64,000 nucleotides of DNA from positions 124,001 to 188,000 of the forward strand of contig NZ_NXLV01000002.1 in the NCBI RefSeq assembly GCF_003364205.1, read 5' to 3'. A program made the position numbers and the translations under genes. The stretch comes from Helicobacter brantae (GTDB taxonomy: Bacteria; Campylobacterota; Campylobacteria; Campylobacterales; Helicobacteraceae). The notes under the pieces are model-generated. The model worked only from the letters and a program-made list of their open reading frames with translations, was not told the origin of the DNA and did not search any database. This document shows positions 25,596 through 33,242 of this stretch, piece by piece; position 1 is the stretch's first letter, and every line of letters starts with the position of its first letter.

Positions 25596-26636
25596 CTATC
25601 TTGTCAATGCAATGATGGATTTCCCTAAGTCTTCAAACAGCTTTTTGAAATCTTCGATTTTGTTTTTACTTGTTTCTTCGGCTTGACCAAATTGTTTGGC
25701 TTCTTTGAGATCCTCTTCGCTGAGCATAAATACAGGCTTTTGACACCTTTGACTAATAGCAATGAGTGTATTGAAATCAGGAATTTGAGCAAGATCGTAA
25801 GGCTCATGATCTGTCACGACTTGTCTAAAAAGATCTTCATCAACTACACAATTTAGGGTTTTTAATTTTGGGATTAGAATCTCATTGACATTGATACGAA
25901 TTTTATCAATCCAGTTTTCAAAAGCTTTTGTCGGTGCATTATTGCGTAATCTAAAACGCTGTTGGATTGTGCCCAAGAATACAGGATGATTTTTTATTGA
26001 AACATTTGTGATGGCTTTAAATTGTTCGATATCGGTGTGCCATTCCTGAATTTTTTTGCTTACTGAATGAATTGCTTGTAAGCAGAAATAGTCAGGACTA
26101 GTTGGAACAATAAAAAAATCGCTCCCCATTAGTGCAAGTTGATTTAATCCTCCAATACTTGGGCTTAGATCAAGAAGCATATAATCAACATTTTGCATAT
26201 GTGCAATTTGAATAAGAGTATCAAAGAAACCTGAGATGACTTTCCCCATGATAGGAATACTTGGTGCGGTTTTGAGGGCAGTAGTGATTTGACTATCAAG
26301 ATTTGATAGATTAAGACTTCCAGCAAGAAGAAAGAGGTTGTTTTCATTTACCGGATAAACCTTGCCATCTTGTGCAATATCGGAACTTAAAGCTCCCTTT
26401 ATAACCTTTTCTACAATAGGATCAAGGGTAAGATTACCTCGATTTTGATAAAAGTTTTGCATAAACAGATCGTCTATGGCTTTTTCTGCAAGAACCAATC
26501 CGGTGAGATTGCATTGTGGATCGAGATCGACAAGAAGAACCTTTTTCCCCAATAGAGATAGAGCCCAACCAAGATTGTATGCTGTTGTAGTCTTGCTCAC
26601 CCCTCCTTTGTGGTTGAAAAAACAGATTGTTTTCAT
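25596..26636 (-). CDS. ParA/Soj-type P-loop ATPase (orphan)
   Basis: A 346-residue ParA-family ATPase. The deviant Walker A is HKGGVSKTT (Lys10 to Thr17), followed by VLLVDLDPQCNLTG (Walker A') and MLLDLSPSIGGLN (Walker B). Such proteins position DNA or protein complexes on the nucleoid. No ParB gene or parS site is recognised next to it, and it is surrounded by island genes on the other strand, so a cargo other than a chromosome is likely. The length is greater than typical Soj (about 260) because of a C-terminal extension after residue 250. Divergent from the gene at 26888. Confidence 0.85.
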   Translation of the reverse strand: MKTICFFNHKGGVSKTTTAYNLGWALSLLGKKVLLVDLDPQCNLTGLVLAEKAIDDLFMQNFYQNRGNLTLDPIVEKVIKGALSSDIAQDGKVYPVNENNLFLLAGSLNLSNLDSQITTALKTAPSIPIMGKVISGFFDTLIQIAHMQNVDYMLLDLSPSIGGLNQLALMGSDFFIVPTSPDYFCLQAIHSVSKKIQEWHTDIEQFKAITNVSIKNHPVFLGTIQQRFRLRNNAPTKAFENWIDKIRINVNEILIPKLKTLNCVVDEDLFRQVVTDHEPYDLAQIPDFNTLIAISQRCQKPVFMLSEEDLKEAKQFGQAEETSKNKIEDFKKLFEDLGKSIIALTR

Positions 26637-26748
26637 ATCGATTGCCCTCTATTTTGTTTTTTGTTGAAATTGCTCATTATATCGTAAAACTAAAGATTGC
26701 ATAGAACTTTTGTGCCAAACCCTATGGGGAAAAATTTGCTCTAAAACC

Positions 26749-26781
26749 TTGACAATGGGGGGGGGGGGATAAGGATAGAAT
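26749..26781 (+). promoter_or_regulatory. promoter with poly-G spacer before zinc-ribbon gene
   Basis: TTGACA (26749-26754), then an uninterrupted G12 tract (26757-26768), then TAGAAT (26776-26781). The spacer is 21 bases, too long for good sigma-70 activity, so the present tract length could be the weak or off state; loss of three to four G would restore 17-18 bases. The same layout precedes the GTPase gene. Confidence 0.65.
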
Positions 26782-26821
26782 ATTGTTCTTAGAAGCAAAA
26801 AATATTTTTTTATCATCTTTT

Positions 26822-26838
26822 GCGACACAACCTGTCGC
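26822..26838 (+). promoter_or_regulatory. island palindrome copy F (perfect)
   Basis: GCGACACAACCTGTCGC, with T before and A after, giving perfect 7-base arms around CAACC. The core begins 64 bases before the start of the gene at 26888. Confidence 0.8.
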
Positions 26839-26887
26839 AATGTAATGAAATAATGATGCTTACAACTAAGACAAATAAGGAGTAAAA

Positions 26888-27178
26888 ATGGGCAGTAGTA
26901 TTTGTGCGGATCCAAGATTTAAGCCATTGTGTCCAGAGTGCGATTCTAACCGTGTAGAGGCATATTCAAATCTATTTGGTTTAATGCAAGGCTATCAATG
27001 TAAGGCATGCGGTCATGCTTTTAGTGGTTATTTTGATGATAATTTTTCAAGTTGGGAATGGTGTAGTTCTTGTGGAAGAGCAGTATATGTTTCTAGTTGG
27101 AATAGTCGTTGTCGAGAAACAAGCGACCATAAACACACTTTAGAAAGAAGAAGGTGGAGAACCAAAGATGAGGTATAG
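26888..27178 (+). CDS. zinc-ribbon protein
   Basis: A 96-residue protein with two zinc-binding pairs of knuckles: CPECDS and CKACGH in the first half, and WCSSCGR with a further Cys (NSRC) in the second half, plus a basic C-terminal tail. This looks like a double zinc ribbon that could bind nucleic acid or a protein. Start ATG after AAGGAGTAAAA. It lies behind the second poly-G promoter and palindrome F. I cannot assign a function. Confidence 0.65.
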   Translation: MGSSICADPRFKPLCPECDSNRVEAYSNLFGLMQGYQCKACGHAFSGYFDDNFSSWEWCSSCGRAVYVSSWNSRCRETSDHKHTLERRRWRTKDEV

Positions 27179-27214
27179 TGGATAAGTAGATAATGTGTGA
27201 GAGGAGATGTTGAA

Positions 27215-27379
27215 ATGTTAGAAAAACAAGAATGTTATATTGACTATCTTGAGCAACTCAAAAATACCCTAAATGACACATCAATAAAATTTGATGAGGC
27301 AATAGAGCAAAGAGTTAAAGATATTGAACCAATTGTCCCTTTCTTACCTCTCAATCATCGGCTTGGCATTTTCTCATAA
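27215..27379 (+). CDS. small coiled-coil-like protein, probably truncated
   Basis: A 54-residue frame with AGGAG eight bases before ATG 27215. The acidic helical sequence (YIDYLEQLKNTLND...) looks like a real protein start, but its last ten residues (PLNHRLGIFS) come from DNA that matches, in reverse, the leader of the zinc-ribbon gene near 23707-23750. The gene therefore probably lost its original 3' end when the duplicated promoter block was joined here. Function unknown. Confidence 0.45.
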   Translation: MLEKQECYIDYLEQLKNTLNDTSIKFDEAIEQRVKDIEPIVPFLPLNHRLGIFS

Positions 27380-27383
27380 CTTC

Positions 27384-27400
27384 ACGACAGGTTGTGTCGT
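27384..27400 (-). promoter_or_regulatory. island palindrome copy G
   Basis: On the minus strand ACGACACAACCTGTCGT, core 27386-27398, with perfect 6-base arms. Relative to most copies the outer pair is A-T instead of G-C on both sides, a compensating change that keeps the symmetry. The expected gene 60 bases downstream on the minus strand is missing, so this is a fossil of the block at 23707-23820. Confidence 0.75.
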
Positions 27401-27443
27401 AAATAAAAAATTTTCAAAATTTCCAAAAATTTGCTCTAAAACC

Positions 27444-27473
27444 TTGACAATAGCGGAGATTTATGTTTAAAAT
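27444..27473 (+). promoter_or_regulatory. promoter of the RelA-like operon
   Basis: TTGACA (27444-27449) and TAAAAT (27468-27473) with an 18-base spacer. The preceding bases TTTGCTCTAAAACC match those before the poly-G promoter at 26749, so this is a related promoter that lacks the G tract. Confidence 0.6.
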
Positions 27474-27611
27474 TAGCCCAATATTTATTAAATAAATCCT
27501 AATACATTTTATATACTGATAAACTGAATATGTTTGCTCTGCTTACAATAAAAATACAATTTGATTTAAGAGCAAAAGAGCAATAAAAATATGAAAAGCG
27601 GAGGGACGAAG

Positions 27612-28817
27612 ATGAATGAGTATGATCCACGGGAGCAAGCCGAGCTGTTTGAAAAAGATAGAAAAAAATATCAATGTTTTGAACTTGTTTTGAGGGCTTA
27701 TATTGAGAAGGAGATTGCACAAAAGCTTAACGCAGAGAGCTTTTCAAAAACTCCCATTATCGAATCACGCACCAAAGAAGTTGAAAGCTTTAGAAAAAAA
27801 ATTTCACGAGAAGACAAGAGGGGGAAATACAAAAATCCGATTGAAGATGTTACAGATTTGGTGGGTCTTAAAGTGATGCCAATCTCATTGCCTGATGAGG
27901 AGATTGTCTATAATCTTTTAAATCAAAAATTTCAAAGCTACAAAATCCAAGAGCATTGCATAGACAAAACACATGAAAAGAAAGAAAATCGTCAGTTTGG
28001 ATATCTTGGTAGACATTTAGTAATCGAATGCAAGGAAGACTTGATAAAAGAACTAAAACCGATCTATAATGATCAAGGTGTTCAAAAACAGATTCAAGAA
28101 TATTTAAGGGGGGGGGGGAGTAAATATAGTCTAGAAGATTTTATTGGATTAAAAGCCGAAATCCAAATCAAAACTCTTCTTCAACATGTGTGGGCTGAGA
28201 TTGAACATGGAGCAAGATATAAGCCTGGAGAAGAGCTTTCAGATGAGAAAAGCAGAACCTTTGACAGATTAGCTGCACTTGTAGAGATCGCTGATGATAT
28301 GTTTAAGGCTCTTATCCAAGAAAGCAGAGAAAAAGAGCGAAAACTCCACGAAAATATAACCACCAAGCATAATGCACCTAAAGAGAGGGTGCAAAACAAA
28401 GAAGGTTTGTCAGAGGTTTTGAATAGTGAAAATATCCACTCTTATCTAACCCACAAAACAATACAGCAACATTTCTCAAATATCAAATCCCAATATTTTC
28501 AAATCGATAATGAAAAACCTGATTTTATCGGTTTATCTTTTGTGGAATTGCTCAAGATTGTTGGATTGAAATGTATTGGAGATTTAGATGAGCTTTTGTT
28601 TGATGATAAACTACTTCAAGAGATGATTAACTGCATAGAAAACGATCATCAATCCAAAAGGAAAAATCACACGATTTATCCTCAAATTCTCATTCTTCGG
28701 ATTTTAATCTGTCTAAAGTATCCCAATCAGATTGACAAAATCAAAGACAAACGCTTTGTCGATCCTCGTTTATTGGAAAATATCAAAAATTACACCATAC
28801 AAAAGGAGTTAACATGA
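27612..28817 (+). CDS. RelA/SpoT-like nucleotide synthetase
   Basis: A 401-residue protein with a (p)ppGpp-synthetase-type domain: SRTKEVESFRKK (residues 52-63), DVTDLVGLKVM (79-89), GYLGRHLVIE (130-139) and EIQIKTLLQHVWAEIEH (183-199). It lacks the HD hydrolase and TGS domains, like small alarmone synthetases, but has a unique C-terminal region (260-401). A G11 tract (28108-28118) encodes Arg166 and three Gly inside the catalytic domain; a change in tract length would shift the frame and stop the enzyme. ATG 27612 is chosen because GGAGGGA precedes it. The product nucleotide is unknown. The next gene overlaps by four bases. Confidence 0.82.
   Translation: MNEYDPREQAELFEKDRKKYQCFELVLRAYIEKEIAQKLNAESFSKTPIIESRTKEVESFRKKISREDKRGKYKNPIEDVTDLVGLKVMPISLPDEEIVYNLLNQKFQSYKIQEHCIDKTHEKKENRQFGYLGRHLVIECKEDLIKELKPIYNDQGVQKQIQEYLRGGGSKYSLEDFIGLKAEIQIKTLLQHVWAEIEHGARYKPGEELSDEKSRTFDRLAALVEIADDMFKALIQESREKERKLHENITTKHNAPKERVQNKEGLSEVLNSENIHSYLTHKTIQQHFSNIKSQYFQIDNEKPDFIGLSFVELLKIVGLKCIGDLDELLFDDKLLQEMINCIENDHQSKRKNHTIYPQILILRILICLKYPNQIDKIKDKRFVDPRLLENIKNYTIQKELT
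28108..28118 (+). repeat. G11 tract inside the RelA-like gene
   Basis: Eleven uninterrupted G in the coding strand (AGG GGG GGG GGG AGT). The reading frame is open at this length; +1 or -1 changes would truncate the protein within its synthetase domain. Typical of contingency tracts in Campylobacter and Helicobacter. Confidence 0.85.
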
Positions 28818-29734
28818 ACAGGCAAGAAATTATAAACAATTATGATGAGAATCAAATATTGAGTAAAGAGGAATATGAGCAATATTTTAATGAATGCGAA
28901 GAAACGATCAGGAGTATAAAGCTTCACGCTATTAAGGCAATAGAGAAGAGAGATAAGACGATAGCCAATCTTGAAAAGAAACTGAATGAAGAGCAAGGTG
29001 TAGTCAATCGACAAATAGAAGGGATAAGATCCAAAACAGACAAGATTGGTTTGATTGAGGAGGTGCTTAAGGAGCTTAAAGATCTTGTTGAAAACAAAAA
29101 CAATAGTGAGCTAGTTTCGCTTAAAAAAGCACTTGAAGGCAAAAAGATAGAACTAAAAAACGAGCAAGAAGCTCATTCTAAACTGAAAACAGATTGTGAA
29201 GAAAAAGAAAAACAATATGACGACAATAAGAGGGAGTGGGAGCAAAAAGAAAAAGCTCTTAATGAGCGGATTGAAGCTTATGAGCAAATTGAAGATGAAA
29301 AAAACAACATCGAAGCAGATTTGAAAAATCTAAGAGAAGAAATCCATTATGAACTTTATGAGCAGTATTGCAATCTTCCGAGTGATTTTAGGAATGAATT
29401 TACCTATATTGTTCCTATAAATATTTTTGCATTCTTGCAAACAAGTGGAAGAGAACGCATATTGCAAGAACTCCATACTTTTATTCATGGGGCTATAACA
29501 AACAATCAACCATGGGTAGAGGATTTGAAGTCTTTTTTTGACTTATTGTTTAAAGCAAGTCAAACATACAATCCATCACTCAAACGTCTTGAAACAAAAG
29601 AGGGGGATGACTACAATAGTAAAGAGATGATATCTATAAAGGGTGAATTAATTCAGAGAAGAGTTGCTGATGTCCTTTTTCTAGGATACAAGCAGGACAA
29701 TATGACAAAAGAATCATTGGTGGAGGTAAAGTAG
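28814..29734 (+). CDS. coiled-coil protein with GrpE-like C-terminus
   Basis: A 306-residue protein. Residues 20-190 are heptad-rich and highly charged, a long coiled coil. The C-terminus (VADVLFLGYKQDNMTKESLVEV) resembles the beta domain of GrpE, where VxEVLxxGYxxxxxxxRxAxVxV is usual. GrpE is the nucleotide-exchange factor of Hsp70, and the very next gene is a divergent Hsp70. I therefore read this as a dedicated exchange factor or co-chaperone; the similarity is by eye and weak outside that stretch. It overlaps the RelA-like gene by four bases (ATGA), so the two are co-translated. Confidence 0.6.
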   Translation: MNRQEIINNYDENQILSKEEYEQYFNECEETIRSIKLHAIKAIEKRDKTIANLEKKLNEEQGVVNRQIEGIRSKTDKIGLIEEVLKELKDLVENKNNSELVSLKKALEGKKIELKNEQEAHSKLKTDCEEKEKQYDDNKREWEQKEKALNERIEAYEQIEDEKNNIEADLKNLREEIHYELYEQYCNLPSDFRNEFTYIVPINIFAFLQTSGRERILQELHTFIHGAITNNQPWVEDLKSFFDLLFKASQTYNPSLKRLETKEGDDYNSKEMISIKGELIQRRVADVLFLGYKQDNMTKESLVEVK

Positions 29735-29775
29735 GGAACTAATGATTTTTTTTAATGCATTAATAAGGAGTTAAA

Positions 29776-31929
29776 ATGTCAGAGCAAATAAAACAAATTG
29801 ATGAGATTATTCTTCACAAGAATGAGCCGTTGGCAAAGGAACTAGAGTCAAAACCCGATGAGATTGCACAAGTCTTGCTTAATGTTGAGAAAATTGTAGC
29901 AAATTCATTGACTTATCCACAAAGCAGATTGACAGATCCAAATTTGGGACATTGGGATATTTATCGTGATAGCGAGGAAAATAAATCAACCATCTCTATT
30001 CCTCTATCACGCCCATTGATGGCAAGAAGCCCAAATTTAGATATCAAAAAAGGAGTGGTTGCAATTGATTTTGGAACGAAAAGCACAACCGTGGCAGTTA
30101 TGGATGAAAGATCTGATAAGCGATTGTTGAGAATTGGTGCTGGAGAGTTTCTGAAAGATGATGCAACAAAAGAGGATTATGAGAACCCAACTTTTATGTA
30201 TTTTGCGGATATTGATTCCTTTTGGAATGATTATCATTCTGGGAAATCTAGACCCCTTACTAGATGGAGAGATTTGAGCGTTGCCTATGAACCCAAAAGA
30301 GAATTTGATAGAAGCAGAGATGGATCTCGTTTTTATCAATATTTTGCAGATTTGAAACAATGGGCAAAAAAGAATACTAAAACACCCACAAACATTGTAG
30401 ATACAAGAGGTATAAGACCTTTAAAGAATTTCGTAGATTGTGGGGAAAAGAACTTCAATCCAATCGAAGTGTATGCCTATTATATTGGACGATATATCAA
30501 TAATATGATGGATGGAATTTATCTACACTATGTTCTTTCTTATCCTGCAAAATATCCCAAAAATGTTAGAGAGAAGCTCAAAGAGAGTTTTGAGAGAGGA
30601 TTGAAAAAGGCCATTCCTTATGCTGTGCTCACTCATCCTGAGAATGGAAAAGACTTTGAGGTGGAGATTTCTGTAAGTGAACCTGCTGCTTATGCAATCA
30701 GTGCTTTGAAAGAATATGGTTTTTATTCATCCAAAGCATTTGAAAAAGATAAAGAGCATTATTATGGAGTTTTTGATTTTGGGGGAGGAACAACCGACTT
30801 TGACTTTGGAGTGTGGAGAAAGTCAGAAGATCGTCGCTATAGTGTGGAGATTGAACATTTTAAATCTGGAGGAAACAATGAGCTTGGGGGAGAGAATCTG
30901 CTTGAATTGTTGGCTTATAGGGTTTTTGAAGATGAAGTCAATCAAAAAGCAATGAAAGAGAAGGGGTGTTCTTTTTCAGAACCTGAAAATTATAAAGTAA
31001 AAGTTCCGGGAGGACTAGAAACTTTAATTTCTTCATCCCAACAAGCTCAAAAAAATACAAAAATTCTAATGGAATTTTTGAGGTCTTTTTGGGAAAATGC
31101 TCATATTTTTGGAGAAAAAACAAATGGTGCATCTTCAGAATTTGAAACAGGGAGTTTGCAATTGACACTAGTGCCAGAAGAAGGAGTCGATTGTGTTGTA
31201 ACTCTTAAATTTGATGCACAAGCAATGCTAAAAGTGCTTGAAGAAAAAATCCAAGAAGGTGTAGATCAATTTTTTAGCATATTTGAGATTGCGTCAGAAA
31301 AAATGCCTGGGTTAAAGAAACTCCATATTTTTCTTGGGGGAAACTCTTCGAGATCACGTCTAGTAGGCGAGGCTTTTAAGAGAGCAATTGAGGACTATGC
31401 CGATCTTGGAGACAAACTCGAGTTTGTTTTGTATCCTCCACTTGGAACTCCAGAATCGGAGAAACTAAGAGAAGAGCTTGGATTAAATAAAGGCACAGAA
31501 GATTATAGTCGTCAGGTAACTTGCAAATCTGGTGTGGTTTTTGGATTGCTTGATGGGTTACCATCAGGAAAAATCAAGGTGATCCCAGAAGTGAGTCAGG
31601 ATGAGGAGGCAAAATTTGAGTTTTATCTAGGTGATGAGGATTTTGGTTGTTTTGAGATAATTTATGATCCTAACGAGGCAGTAGGAAGTGAAAAATATTG
31701 CATCAAGGATTATGTAGGTGACTTTATTTTGTATTACACCAAAGATCCAAGAGCAGGTGAAGGAGGACTTGGAATTGGAGAGACAAGAAGGATGCCTATA
31801 AGTTTTAATACAGAGCAAGAGGATGGAGGGGTTTATGTTGAGATTCTTGGTCCAAGCAAGATTAGGTTGATAGCTAAGAAGAAAGATGGAGAAATCTTGG
31901 AAATCCAAGAGTTTGATCTAGAAGATTAA
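29776..31929 (+). CDS. divergent Hsp70-like ATPase
   Basis: A 717-residue protein of the actin/Hsp70 fold. An N-terminal extension of about 90 residues precedes phosphate-1 loop VVAIDFGTKSTTVAV (near 92-106). Phosphate-2 is GVFDFGGGTTDFDFG (near 330) and the adenosine motif is HIFLGGNSSRSRLV (near 516). The C-terminal part (from about 600) is short and beta-rich, possibly a small client-binding domain. It is not DnaK: the N-terminal extension, insertions and the C-terminal region differ. With the GrpE-like neighbour it would form a private chaperone pair. ATAAGGAGTTAAAATG gives the start. Client unknown; the next gene product is a candidate. Confidence 0.8.
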   Translation: MSEQIKQIDEIILHKNEPLAKELESKPDEIAQVLLNVEKIVANSLTYPQSRLTDPNLGHWDIYRDSEENKSTISIPLSRPLMARSPNLDIKKGVVAIDFGTKSTTVAVMDERSDKRLLRIGAGEFLKDDATKEDYENPTFMYFADIDSFWNDYHSGKSRPLTRWRDLSVAYEPKREFDRSRDGSRFYQYFADLKQWAKKNTKTPTNIVDTRGIRPLKNFVDCGEKNFNPIEVYAYYIGRYINNMMDGIYLHYVLSYPAKYPKNVREKLKESFERGLKKAIPYAVLTHPENGKDFEVEISVSEPAAYAISALKEYGFYSSKAFEKDKEHYYGVFDFGGGTTDFDFGVWRKSEDRRYSVEIEHFKSGGNNELGGENLLELLAYRVFEDEVNQKAMKEKGCSFSEPENYKVKVPGGLETLISSSQQAQKNTKILMEFLRSFWENAHIFGEKTNGASSEFETGSLQLTLVPEEGVDCVVTLKFDAQAMLKVLEEKIQEGVDQFFSIFEIASEKMPGLKKLHIFLGGNSSRSRLVGEAFKRAIEDYADLGDKLEFVLYPPLGTPESEKLREELGLNKGTEDYSRQVTCKSGVVFGLLDGLPSGKIKVIPEVSQDEEAKFEFYLGDEDFGCFEIIYDPNEAVGSEKYCIKDYVGDFILYYTKDPRAGEGGLGIGETRRMPISFNTEQEDGGVYVEILGPSKIRLIAKKKDGEILEIQEFDLED

Positions 31930-31939
31930 GGAGGAGTAT

Positions 31940-32647
31940 ATGGGACTTTTTGACACAATTTGTAGTATAGGATCAAGTATAGTTAGTGGGGTAAAAAGTG
32001 TGTGCTCAGCTATTGGCAGTGCATGTTCAAGCATTGGGGGAGCGATAGCAAGTGGGATTGGGACTTTGGCTCAAAAAATCTTAGAGCTTCCTGTGAAGCC
32101 CACAATCGTTGATGCTATTATTGGTTTGGTTAAAGCAGTTGCAGAGCTTTTGATGGATTCTCCAAAAGATGAAAAAGTAGAAGATTTGGGAGCTGCAATG
32201 AAGCAGGCTGAGAAAAAACCAGAAGATTTTGATAGTATCAATGACTATATTGACTACTTGCGTGAGGAGATAAAAAAGGGCAATGTCAAGCTTGGACAAT
32301 CAGAGGGGATTGAATTGTTTTCTGAAAAAATGATGGGTGTGGCATTGCTAAGTGAAGGACTTGGTGAAAAATATGGAATGAAACCAAGTGCAGAGTTTTG
32401 GGGAGAGATGGGAAAAAAAGTGCATGATGGGAAGCTTGAGCCCAAAGAGGTAGGATCCATTATCCAAAAAGCCAGTCAGGCTGAAGTGCAACTCGATAAT
32501 GTTTCCAATTATCTCAAGGGAGAAGAAGTGAAAGACAATAAAAAGAGTGAAGTTTCTTCTGTCATCATTGGTGGATTAAAAGAGAGCAACCCATCTTTGA
32601 GTGATTTGGAAATTGATAAGCGTTTCAATGAATTGATTAAGCAGTAG
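31940..32647 (+). CDS. protein with glycine/serine-zipper N-terminus
   Basis: A 235-residue protein I do not recognise. The first 45 residues are rich in Gly, Ser, Ala, Ile and Cys (GSSIVSGVKSVCSAIG, GGAIASGIGTLA), like a glycine-zipper helix that could insert into or lie on a membrane; there is no cleavage site. The rest is acidic and helical. It starts ten bases after the Hsp70-like gene with AGGAGG upstream. It could be a membrane-active client or effector held by the chaperone pair; that is a guess from context. Confidence 0.6.
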   Translation: MGLFDTICSIGSSIVSGVKSVCSAIGSACSSIGGAIASGIGTLAQKILELPVKPTIVDAIIGLVKAVAELLMDSPKDEKVEDLGAAMKQAEKKPEDFDSINDYIDYLREEIKKGNVKLGQSEGIELFSEKMMGVALLSEGLGEKYGMKPSAEFWGEMGKKVHDGKLEPKEVGSIIQKASQAEVQLDNVSNYLKGEEVKDNKKSEVSSVIIGGLKESNPSLSDLEIDKRFNELIKQ

Positions 32648-32675
32648 TCCAACAAGGGGGAGGGAGGGGGAAATA

Positions 32676-32697
32676 TGCTAAAAATTATGCTTTAGCA
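32676..32697 (+). other. hairpin downstream of the glycine-zipper gene
   Basis: TGCTAAA (32676-32682) and TTTAGCA (32691-32697) with an eight-base loop, followed by A-rich DNA. A purine-rich G5AG3AG5 stretch lies just before (32656-32670). There is no strong U-run, so attenuation rather than complete termination is possible. Confidence 0.4.
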
Positions 32698-32735
32698 AAA
32701 AATAATCAAAACAAAAAGCTAGACAAGGAAGAAAA

Positions 32736-33242
32736 ATGCAAAGAGTGATTAGAATGGCTTTTGTGCTAGTGGATTCAAAACTTCGTCTTTTTAAGATTGA
32801 ACATCAAATGGAAGAAGTCAAAAAAGAAGGGGAGAGGCTCATTTGCGTTGATGAGAATTTTTGGGAATGGTGGAAGCAGGAGATGGATTATGTCAAAGAT
32901 GATGTGTTGGATCTTTGCTTTGTTTGGGATAAACAAGATGAGATTTTGCATAATGGTGAATTTTTCTCTGCAGAGTTACAATCTGACTTTTGGAATCAAA
33001 GAGAAGTTTTAAATCTACTAAGAGATCTTGGTATTGATGCTAAGGTGGTTGATAGTCGTGGAAAACTGCTTAAAGATTCAAAAAAATCTTCACTGCAACT
33101 TTATAGCAATATCGTGTGGAGTGAGTTCATTCAACAGCCTTCAAAACAAAAAGAAGTCATCTGCAAGGACGATGAAGGGAAATCCCCAGCTTGGTGGTAT
33201 TTTGAAAACAAAAGAAGAGAAAGAGAGCGAAGGAGAGGATAA
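32736..33242 (+). CDS. hypothetical protein, 168 residues
   Basis: Soluble, Trp-rich protein (WEWWKQEMDYVKDD, PAWWYF) with a very basic C-terminal tail of alternating Arg and Glu. I do not recognise the family. AAGGAAG precedes ATG 32736; an in-frame ATG six codons later is possible. Its stop overlaps the start of the HerA-like ATPase gene (TAATG), so the two are translationally coupled and their products may form one complex. Confidence 0.6.
   Translation: MQRVIRMAFVLVDSKLRLFKIEHQMEEVKKEGERLICVDENFWEWWKQEMDYVKDDVLDLCFVWDKQDEILHNGEFFSAELQSDFWNQREVLNLLRDLGIDAKVVDSRGKLLKDSKKSSLQLYSNIVWSEFIQQPSKQKEVICKDDEGKSPAWWYFENKRRERERRRG

Noticed and set aside
32656-32670. G-rich stretch as a further phase-variable tract
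   Set aside because: It is interrupted by A bases (G5-A-G3-A-G5), so slippage should be low, and it is not in a promoter spacer.
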